A DNA stretch of 64,000 bases from Blastomussa wellsi (lineage: Eukaryota > Cnidaria > Anthozoa > Scleractinia > Plerogyridae). Positions 60,001 to 64,000 of the stretch are shown in pieces. The first letter of the stretch is position 1. Each line of letters begins with the position of its first letter. Below the pieces are notes generated by a model. That model was not told the origin of the DNA. It saw only the letters and a list, made by a program, of their open reading frames with translations, and ran no database searches. The translations under genes and the position numbers were made by a program. The stretch is from the NCBI GenBank assembly GCA_947652115.1, contig OX393569.1:7154794-7218793 (forward strand), written 5' to 3'.

Positions 60001-62845
60001 CAGAGACATCGTAGCCATATCCTACAGTTCTACACCTATTCAAAACATATCGGTCCGGCTTTTACAGTTATAACATTTTCAGCGCGAAGTAAGTTCTTAC
60101 TTGTATTCTGGAAAACGTTATTAAATTTGTTAGTCATCAGGATGCTATTTGACCTGTATATGGATAATAATGACATTAACATGACTTTTATCGGGAATAT
60201 TGTTTATTTGCACCCTTGTAGTGTCATTTGCGTTCCTTGCGCTTCGCGCTCGGGGCGCAAATGACAATATGCGGGCGCGAATAAGCAATATTCCCTCAAG
60301 TCATGTTAATCCCTTATTAGCCTGCTCGGCCAAGAGTGCCAGAGTAGCATTGTTCACTACGTCACTACCGACATTATAACCCTAGAAATATTTACTTCAA
60401 AAACTAACCACTGAACACCATGAACAAATAGCATAAATTACACACGAAAAACACACCGTTTGCAAGAGCAGTTGTATAATAGGCCATTTTACAGTTCTGA
60501 GCTTAGTTGCCAAGCCTTAGAATGGAAGTGAGGCTGACGGCCGTGACCTTGTTTTGATACAAACCCTCTTGCTTTTGATATGCAAATCTTTATGTTCTTG
60601 TGCTAACGTGTTTCTGGTCTTTATCATGGCAAGGTCACCCCAAACCTCACTTTCACACAGAGGCCTGGTTACATTTCACAGAACTGTGCAATGGTCTGTT
60701 AGCGCACGATTTCAGTAAACTACATGTTGGGGTATGCGTGCTTTGGAATAACAGCCTCCTTAAACGCTTATGGCTCTTGGTCATTTGCAAGTGTTGGGGA
60801 AGCAGCTGAGATCTCCTCAGCCTATGCTCAGTTTCTTGCTGGGATATAAATTCTCGACACAACGTCCTTACAAACTTACAGGGAGCAGTTGCCGCAATTG
60901 TTGGGGCGGTACGTAGCTCTTTACAAGGTCCCACAGTATTGACCGAAAAAATGATAAACAAACAACAGTAACAATGGACCCTAGCCCTAAAACAATAGAG
61001 CTGCGTTCTATTAAGATCCAATGAAATTTGAGGTTCTTGAGAGCTGCGTCTCCAATTGTTTTGAATTAAATGTTAGTAGCACTGGTGCAGTTCTCGTTTT
61101 GTATAGGCCACTACATATTCGTCGAGACAAGTGGCATTTCAACAGGAGACAAGGCAAGATTACTCAGCCGCAACTTCCCACCAACCGCCGGTCGCTGCTT
61201 GACATTTTGGTATCACATGTACGGCTCAGGGATGGGAGAGTTGAACGTTTATGTCAAGCCTGTCACGGGTACCCTGAGGAAGGTGTGGTCGCTGTCTGGT
61301 GACCAAGGAGATGAATGGAACATGGCACGAGCTACTCTTATTAGTCGCACTTCGGATTATCAGGTGCATATGCCACTGGTATTGGGCACATAGTCTGCAG
61401 ATTCATTCTTAATTTAAGAAGTTATTTCTGACGATTAAGGTGATTCCATCGAAAAAGAACTGGTAATCAAATTTTTCTGAAACTTTGCACAGTTGTTAAT
61501 CAAGTCAAATGCATCAAAAAGATAAAACAAAAACAGGGGGTAACCATGCCCGTTTTCCCGCTACATGGTCCTAATTTGGTACATTTGAGGCTTTAGAAGG
61601 GAAAGGAAAAGGAAAAAGGAAAAATACGATTCACTACACTATCCGCGCGTATCTCGCGTTAGGCATAACAGTAGATTTTGTAAGACATTGTACCATAATA
61701 ATCATTGATGTAGTAATCAGATTTTCTTTAAACTTACATATATTATGGCCAATCACTGCTTGAATAAATTCAAGGCAGAAAAAAAGGGGGTCACCATGCT
61801 CGTTTTAGCATTAGGTGCTTACATATGGATGAATTTAACCTAAAATCAGCGTGTGCTCGAGAGAGGACTGGGTCAAGGTTTGCTTTTTCCATTTTGCAAG
61901 TGAAACATCGGTCTGTTATTGTAGTAGAAACATTGTTTTCACGTTTTAATGCGTTATAGTTACATAGGCGGCCTTTTCAAAGTCTTACTAGGGCACCCGG
62001 ATGTCGCAACAATATGCACAGTAGATGTGCGCAGTGCAAAACTAGGAAATCACCTTAAGAGGCATTAGGCAGTGATCGCCATAAACCATGTTGTGCCAAA
62101 ACGATCAGATATCTTATCGCGATGAGCTGGCGCCAAGATTCCACCGAACCATCTTTGGCGAAAGATGGGGGAATTGCTGCACATGAATATCTTGTGCTCC
62201 ACCAATGATAACATCAAAAAAATCTTCGTGTTTTGTTCTTGGCAGTTGGTGTTTGAGGCCGTCCGTGGATCCAGCTTCCGAGCCGACACTGCACTGGATG
62301 ACATAAGTTTTAAAGAGTCACCGTGCTGTAAGTCAGCATTTTTCTCTATTATTTCACTTGTCGCGTTTTTGACGCACGGTACACAACAGCCAAATCAACT
62401 ACGCCATACCAAAAAAAAAACAGTTGAACTTCCGGAGACCGAGAAAGCTTCTTTTTTTTCGAGTGTCTTGCGGTGAATTTTCTGTGTTCCCATACACACA
62501 CTTGTTCTTTTACTGCTTCTGATTTTAAATAGAGTCGAACGTCTGACACTTATTGAAAGTGGCTCGTCCAATGGTGACCACACCCAAACAAACTCCAAAA
62601 AAGCGCAAGGGTCCTAAAAGAAAACTCTCACAAGCTAAGAGGACAGTCCATCGAGGCCCCACAGTAAGTCACACAGGAAGCAAATACCTGTCAACCAGCG
62701 GACAAACTATTCTTAAAATCTAATTTGGTTTTATCAACTGGGTTGATAATGTGAATTGGCCACCGTAAATAGTAAATCGATTCAAATTATGGTGGCCAAT
62801 TCACATTATCAACCCAGTTGATAAAACCAAATTATATTGTTATAC

Positions 62846-62890
<45 letters not shown>

Positions 62891-63243
62891 CTATTCTTAA
62901 TGTCGTTCGTTCCTCGTTTTGCGCCCACTTTCGCGTTTCGTGGCTGTAAACTCGACTTGTAGGCAAGTCTATCTTGATGATGGTCAAACACAATCAACAT
63001 ACTTGTTTCCATTACATTAAGTTAAATTCATACATGGAAATTACCATCTGTAAAATGCTGAACTGAATTTTAATCAAGACGTATTCTATTTATTCTGTAG
63101 TAGAGGCTGTCGGTTGTTTCAAAGACAGCCCCCTGCGCGCGTTACCCAACCTAGTGAAGAATCTGCGAGGTAACATTGACTGGTACCATATGGACAATAT
63201 CATAGCCAACTGTGCTAACGCAGTTCAAGAAAAAGGCTTCAAG
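41924..63243 (+). CDS. Astacin metalloprotease with two TSP1 repeats and MAM domain (12 exons traced, open at 3' end)
   Basis: Exons: 41924-42008, 42679-42768, 44044-44229, 46548-46662, 47257-47444, 48696-48914, 50030-50197, 58010-58189, 59224-59370, 61107-61363, 62246-62327, 63101-63243. Phases agree at each junction; 620 codons so far with no stop. Layout: signal peptide (about 1-20); propeptide with YEADI, whose Asp68 fits the astacin aspartate switch; furin site RRKR (93-96); catalytic domain (about 97-294) with zinc motif HEIMHSIGFWHE (His191, His195, His201, Glu192) and Met-turn SIMHY (Tyr250); TSP1 (about 295-350); TSP1 (351-410); MAM (411-573); then a cysteine domain starting EAVGCFKDS. 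It should be secreted, activated by a furin-like protease, and cut extracellular matrix or growth-factor partners. Cnidarian astacins act in morphogenesis and digestion; the role here is not shown. Confidence 0.85.
42679..42768 (+). CDS. Protease exon 2: propeptide
   Basis: Acceptor CACTTTTAAG, donor AAAG|GTAACC. Acidic propeptide (SQDDKDQLSGDD). Confidence 0.7.
43167..43427. mobile_element. MULE-like fold-back MITE, copy 4, in protease intron 2
   Basis: 261 bp, the same arms as copy 1 but with a short internal loss. Exact 9-bp duplication cgcggaaac at 43158-43166 and 43428-43436. Confidence 0.85.
43428..43625 (+). repeat. Two tandem units of about 100 bp
   Basis: Each unit starts GCGCGGAAA and includes ATATTTGTCCGCGG, CCGAGAC and GAGGAAAACT. 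A partial earlier unit (TCCATGCATTTGGCGCGG) lies left of the MITE, which therefore went into the array. Confidence 0.6.
44044..44229 (+). CDS. Protease exon 3: aspartate switch, furin site, start of catalytic domain
   Basis: Acceptor TTTCTCTAG, donor CCCG|GTAAGA. Contains YEADI, RRKR and then LWVTRVIPYVYD, the usual start of an astacin domain. Confidence 0.85.
44265..44480 (+). repeat. Tandem duplication, unit about 110 bp
   Basis: Two successive copies of GTGCATGCACAACAGTCCGA, TCAAAGGGA and TTTCAAATCA with small differences. Confidence 0.65.
44656..44860. repeat. Possible Tigger/pogo-like transposon remnant
   Basis: TTACAGTGGAACCGCC followed by repeated CGGTCA and CGTTATTGCGG words resembles the ends of pogo/Tigger elements. 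No transposase frame. Confidence 0.3.
45428..46398. mobile_element. TA-flanked element with nested inverted repeat, in protease intron 3
   Basis: Outer ends TAGACCATATTCGTATTCTC and its inverse (46378-46398). Inside, 45470-45541 and 45787-45870 are inverted copies (GAGAGGTAATCCCCC, CTATTCCTAAGGTAATCC). TA at both borders would fit a Tc1/mariner-type insertion. Confidence 0.5.
46548..46662 (+). CDS. Protease exon 4: catalytic domain
   Basis: Acceptor TTAACTTCAG, donor AAAGG|GTAAGG. Encodes IQEAIAEYENRTCLRFVKR, matching the astacin stretch before the active site. Confidence 0.85.
47257..47444 (+). CDS. Protease exon 5: zinc-binding active site
   Basis: Acceptor ACTTGTCAG, donor GATG|GTAACT. 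Carries HEIMHSIGFWHEQSRPDR: three His ligands, the catalytic Glu and the family signature all intact. Confidence 0.9.
47445..48695 (+). other. Protease intron 5
   Basis: Ends of a retroposed repeat near 48140-48240 with an (ATTC)n tail (CATTCATTCATTC). No exon. Confidence 0.45.
48696..48914 (+). CDS. Protease exon 6: Met-turn and end of catalytic domain
   Basis: Acceptor TTATTTTCAG, donor GCAG|GTAAGA. SIMHYG gives the Met-turn and the fifth zinc ligand Tyr; DVHEINALYDC closes the domain. Confidence 0.9.
48915..50029 (+). other. Protease intron 6
   Basis: No exon, RNA gene or clear repeat recognised. Confidence 0.4.
50030..50197 (+). CDS. Protease exon 7: TSP1 repeat 1
   Basis: Acceptor ACTCACTAG (chosen over a second AG five bases on because it matches exon 8, which begins the same way), donor TTTTG|GTAACA. 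Encodes GSWSSWSNFGPCSTDC and three further Cys, a TSP type 1 fold. Confidence 0.85.
50202..50436. mobile_element. hAT-like MITE at the exon 7 splice donor
   Basis: Ends CAGGGTTAAGAATC and GTACGAACCCTG, with reiterated TTTTCCATGAC words inside. The 5-mer ggtaa occurs at 50197-50201 and 50437-50441, so the target duplication copied the splice donor. Confidence 0.75.
50674..50812. repeat. Fold-back MITE (ATATTACATGGCCGC)
   Basis: AATATTACATGGCCGCTTAG pairs with CTAGCGGCCATGTAATAT, then GATACGAAATTT with AAATTTCGTATC, round TCGTTCGCTGCGCTC. Confidence 0.7.
51409..51807. repeat. Long palindrome, arms about 155 bp
   Basis: CAGAAGGTGAAAATACTG at the left is mirrored at the right end. The arms run inward through GGTAACACACTCAG, ACACCAATTCGGCTAA and ATCATGTGATGATTCA, with a loop of about 75 bases. 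Confidence 0.7.
52057..52196 (+). repeat. 5' LTR
   Basis: TG...CA ends, 140 bases, no difference from the 3' LTR by eye. Confidence 0.9.
52353..56351 (+). CDS. gag-pol: Gag-Pol polyprotein of the Ty3/gypsy element, 1332 aa
   Basis: The frame is open from 52146, but that ATG is inside the LTR. ATG at 52353 (AACATGGGCG) is the better start. Order: Gag (about 1-200); zinc knuckles CGKCGLNHDKKC and CRKCNQWNHWEQVC (about 205-240); protease with VDTGAQ (about 320); reverse transcriptase (about 450-630) with LDARHGYW, LPFGL and the active site GIADD; RNase H (about 750-830) with VDAS, EREML and SDHKPL; integrase (about 960-1180) with an HHCC zinc site, then catalytic Asp in GTDLF, Asp in SDNGPQ and Glu in FIERQ; a C-terminal tail. 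The IADD and domain order fit Ty3/gypsy elements. No stop or shift is seen, so it may be active. Confidence 0.92.
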   Translation: MGELSGIQPPQMDWNGSDLPTGFKSFKQYCQLIFDGPLSQKDEKVKATYILLWIGEEGRKIFNSFELSEEEKQKTDVIFDKFTAYLEPKSNFRIARYQLQGFRQSDDESVDSFMARCKIQAQKCRFGEGEIEDRLIEQLIIGTKERKVQEALLGKDEKLKLDKAMDIARKREATVNDMKSLEQQGTSTRGRETNIDAVRQNANPRCGKCGLNHDKKCPAQGTRCRKCNQWNHWEQVCRNKQGHDRKSKPPEGRKPHDKSGQSRVHVVEESSSSFDELLFESIQIDSSTVNLTRDEAFAKVHVELPNIDHPKSMLKVKVDTGAQGNILPLRIFRNMFPEHVNEHGLPTDTTHTHTKLIAYNGTPIPQHGVCSIKCSYGDKKTNARFYVADVDGPAICGLPTSCELQLVELHCGIYTTKMPYPTIKDKSDLHLLYPDRFNGIGKFEGEYHIITDPDVPPVVHAPRKCPIHIKDDIKKELDEMVSLGVIKPVTEPTDWVSSVAYSQKSNGRWRICLDPKDLNRAVKRSHHHTPTLEEVTHKFKGSTIFSKLDARHGYWSVVLDDESSFLTTFNSPFGRFRFTRLPFGLCVSQDIFQQKMDFILEKCPGTVGIADDIAVHGPTEEEHDANLHNLMLVARQHGLVFNLDKCSIKETKITFFGMLFDADGVHPDPEKVEAIRALQEPQDTQELQTFLGIATYMAPFIPNLSAMSEPLRNLLKKGTEFQWSPFHKMAFENIKQSICREVSLTYFDPEKETVIQVDASLRGLGSALVQEGKVVAFASRALTDTEKRYANIEREMLAVVVACEKFHSYLFGKKFTVESDHKPLEMIHMKNLTAAPPRLQRMLLRIQGYDMTIKYKPGTEMLLADPMSRLNPLPGKESLDLHQVCLVQFSDTRLDTLRQDTSSDPELTALREVIYHGWPEKQKQVPIHLRKYWAYRDELSIENGLILKGERVIIPESQRNDIIERLHQAHQGVEKCQLRAKSCVFWPGINKEIEARVQKCEVCQESQHTQAKETLEPHEIPTRPWQVIGTDLFSWNGEDYLLLCDYYSKFPIVRKIPRGQSTGNTVVSLTKSVFSEQGVPEILISDNGPQYDCKSYEEFSKAWGFQHITSSPRYPRSNGFIERQVQTVKHTLSKAKESGQDPYMSLLCLRSTPVDSQLPSPTELLYQRKLQSNLPIRVGNQIPDKDKINQRLTERQERMKYYHDKSATDLSPLTAGQPVRIQDQATKTWLPGSINCVRPEPRSYEVTTQSGSVLRRNRRHLRPVMAMMEPKYEPGVIESDEPSDEVPELVEAPPTSSPDVNVSSGTSSGSQNSGTYRTRSGREVNRPARFTE
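56628..56767 (+). repeat. 3' LTR
   Basis: Same 140 bases as the 5' LTR, preceded by the purine tract at 56617-56627. Confidence 0.9.
56773..56925 (-). repeat. Dispersed repeat at the retrotransposon insertion site
   Basis: The inverse strand shares CTTTGTGTCGGCTACGTG with 36795-36935. It directly follows the gaagt duplication. Confidence 0.45.
56926..58009 (+). other. Remainder of protease intron 7
   Basis: An inverted pair lies near 57629-57672 and 57835-57895 (CAGACGAGAAGTTTTG / CAAAACTGCTCGTCTG, GCACGTGCGGCAG / CTGCCGCACGTGC). No exon. Confidence 0.5.
58010..58189 (+). CDS. Protease exon 8: TSP1 repeat 2
   Basis: Acceptor CTATTTCTTAG, donor AATAG|GTGGGT. Encodes GHWGRWSSWGLCNAECGFG with the usual W-x-x-W and six Cys. 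Confidence 0.9.
58244..58459. repeat. Fold-back MITE (TTTATCAATAAAGGGCAAAA)
   Basis: TTTATCAATAAAGGGCAAAA at the left and its inverse at the right end. Direct GAGGGCAT words inside. Confidence 0.65.
58471..58610. repeat. Near-perfect 50-bp-stem hairpin
   Basis: GTACTATTAAGGATTAATTG at the left pairs through CAAAATTTTCCAAATTGCCC to the inverse at the right, with a 19-base loop (TCGTCGCTTCGCGACTCGG). Probably a young fold-back element. Confidence 0.75.
58611..59223 (+). other. Protease intron 8, second part
   Basis: Nothing recognised. Confidence 0.4.
59224..59370 (+). CDS. Protease exon 9: MAM domain, first part
   Basis: Acceptor TCATTTTTCAG, donor ATCAG|GTAAAC. Encodes DDCEFDFDVMCHWKND, NWERH, GPSGDHTSGS, the usual MAM beginning. 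Confidence 0.88.
59371..61106 (+). other. Protease intron 9
   Basis: Contains the fold-back element at 60177-60308. No exon seen. Confidence 0.4.
60177..60308. repeat. Fold-back MITE (TAACATGACTT ends)
   Basis: TAACATGACTTTTATCGGGA and its inverse. Inner GTGTCATTTGCG / CGCAAATGACA round CTTGCGCTTCGCGCTC. Confidence 0.65.
61107..61363 (+). CDS. Protease exon 10: MAM domain, middle
   Basis: Acceptor TTTGTATAG, donor TATCAG|GTGCAT. Encodes GHYIFVETSG, CLTFWYHMYGSGMGELNVY and the middle of a MAM fold. Confidence 0.88.
61364..62245 (+). other. Protease intron 10
   Basis: Two similar phrases near 61540 and 61788 (GGGGGTAACCATGCCCG, GGGGGTCACCATGCTCG) hint at an old duplication. No exon. Confidence 0.4.
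62246..62327 (+). CDS. Protease exon 11: end of MAM domain
   Basis: Acceptor GTTCTTGGCAG, donor TGCT|GTAAGT. Encodes FEAVRGSSFRADTALDDISF, the standard MAM end. Confidence 0.88.
62560..62663 (+). CDS. Doubtful lysine-rich exon, possibly alternative
   Basis: A frame reading TTPKQTPKKRKGPKRK then KRTVHRGPT ends at a strong donor ACA|GTAAGT. Its acceptor (TTGAAAG) is weak. Including it would put the next exon out of frame, while direct splicing of 62327 to 63101 keeps the frame. It may be a cassette or nothing. Confidence 0.2.
62722..62893. repeat. Fold-back element, copy 3, core deleted
   Basis: The outer arms AATTTGGTTTTATCAACTGG and inverse, and TTTCTTTAGAAACTTACC, match 29357-29605. The hammerhead-like centre is missing. 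Confidence 0.7.
63101..63243 (+). CDS. Protease exon 12 (last in window): start of a cysteine domain
   Basis: Acceptor TATTCTGTAG, donor TTCAAG|GTTAGT. Encodes EAVGCFKDSPLRALPN, IDWYHMDNIIANCANA and EKGFK. It resembles a WSC-like or PAN-like domain often seen in cnidarian extracellular proteins. The name is tentative. Confidence 0.7.
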
Positions 63244-64000
63244 GTTAGTTAGCTGAGAATCTGTCATCGGGGTAACGAGCAACTTTTCATGCCTTCCGAA
63301 AAATATCCAGCTTTATAGGCACGCAATGCGTGAAGTGCACTACAACAGACAATACAATCTAGAGCTCATAGGTCCGCAATGCGTGCAGTGCACTACAACA
63401 GATAATACAGTCAGATTCTACAACCACAGACAAAAGTGTTGGGAAGCTTTGCCCTTTCCCCTCCCCTATTCACTGTTGAACCCACAAGCAACCTTTTTCG
63501 TACAAGATTGTAAAGCTTGATTCCAACATTGATAGGGGGTCCTAAAACAGTGCAGTATTAGTGTTTAAGTTGGATTCAAAACTTACGGTAATCGGGTATT
63601 TGTTTACAGCCTTCCCAACTACTTTTGTCTATGGTTGTAGTACTCATACTCCACACTGCGTGCGGTTAACTACTGTAACGTGCGCGCAGAGATCTACATA
63701 GGCAATGCGCTACTGCGATTTTCCATAACACACGAGCTCAGAAGTTCAATACCCAACTGACCAAACCGTCAAGCCTTTGAAAAACAGAAACAAAATGGAT
63801 CGAGATTTATCGATTGCAACCGACATAGGTGACCTGTTGAAACTTGTGGAAGGGAACTTTTCTTTTTTAAAAATTCCTCTAATTTTATGTTGACGACGGT
63901 GAAAAACGCAGCTGCCAACAGTTTTTAGCAGTGTTCAAGTGTCTCTGTATGGCGCATCACTGAAAAATAGAGTTGTTACGATCTACAAACCAAATCGGAG
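63244..64000 (+). other. Start of the next protease intron, with repeats
   Basis: A 53-bp tandem pair (GCAATGCGTG, TGCACTACAACAGA) starts at 63323 and 63376. Inverted ACAACCACAGACAAAAGTG / ACTTTTGTCTATGGTTGT at 63418-63447 and 63609-63642 suggest a fold-back element. No exon. Confidence 0.5.

Overview
The window reads as nuclear DNA of an animal, most likely a cnidarian (stony coral or sea anemone). Coding sequence is split into short exons with GT-AG introns, intergenic DNA is AT-rich and crowded with fold-back elements and tRNA-derived SINEs, and the two large genes encode a class C (metabotropic-glutamate-type) receptor and an astacin-TSP1-MAM secreted metalloprotease, both common in cnidarians. 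The taxon is an inference; nothing here fixes the species.

Layout. (1) 1-2 kb: two 5' exons of a minus-strand coiled-coil gene that runs off the left edge. (2) 5.2-6.4 kb: a small gene whose whole coding region is one exon, encoding a single-pass membrane protein with a tyrosine-bearing tail. (3) 6.4-15.4 kb: no confident gene, many fold-back repeats. (4) 15.4-24.9 kb: the class C GPCR gene on the plus strand (TATA box, noncoding exon 1, five coding exons, 1138 residues). (5) 24.5-38 kb: repeat-dense DNA with palindromic elements, AAT microsatellites, a LINE tail fragment and a MULE-type transposase pseudogene split by another element. (6) 38.5-39.1 kb: a second small membrane-protein gene, similar to the one at 5.4 kb in its membrane segment and gene layout. 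(7) 41.9-64 kb: the metalloprotease gene; 12 coding exons were traced (signal peptide, propeptide with aspartate switch and furin site, astacin domain, two TSP1 repeats, MAM, start of a further cysteine domain), and it continues past the right edge. Its 7.8-kb intron 7 contains a structurally complete Ty3/gypsy retrotransposon with two identical 140-bp LTRs.

Main observations: the two small membrane proteins look like transmembrane adaptors (very short outside, one helix, SH2-type tyrosine motifs inside). A hAT-like MITE sits exactly at a 5' splice site of the protease gene and its target duplication has doubled the donor. A fold-back MITE family with about 125-bp arms shows 9-bp target duplications, as in MULEs. 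Two 158-bp MITE copies are identical by eye in opposite orientation, one of them in the likely receptor 3'UTR. Exon boundaries were read by hand from reading frame and splice consensus, and the reading frame closes through every accepted junction.
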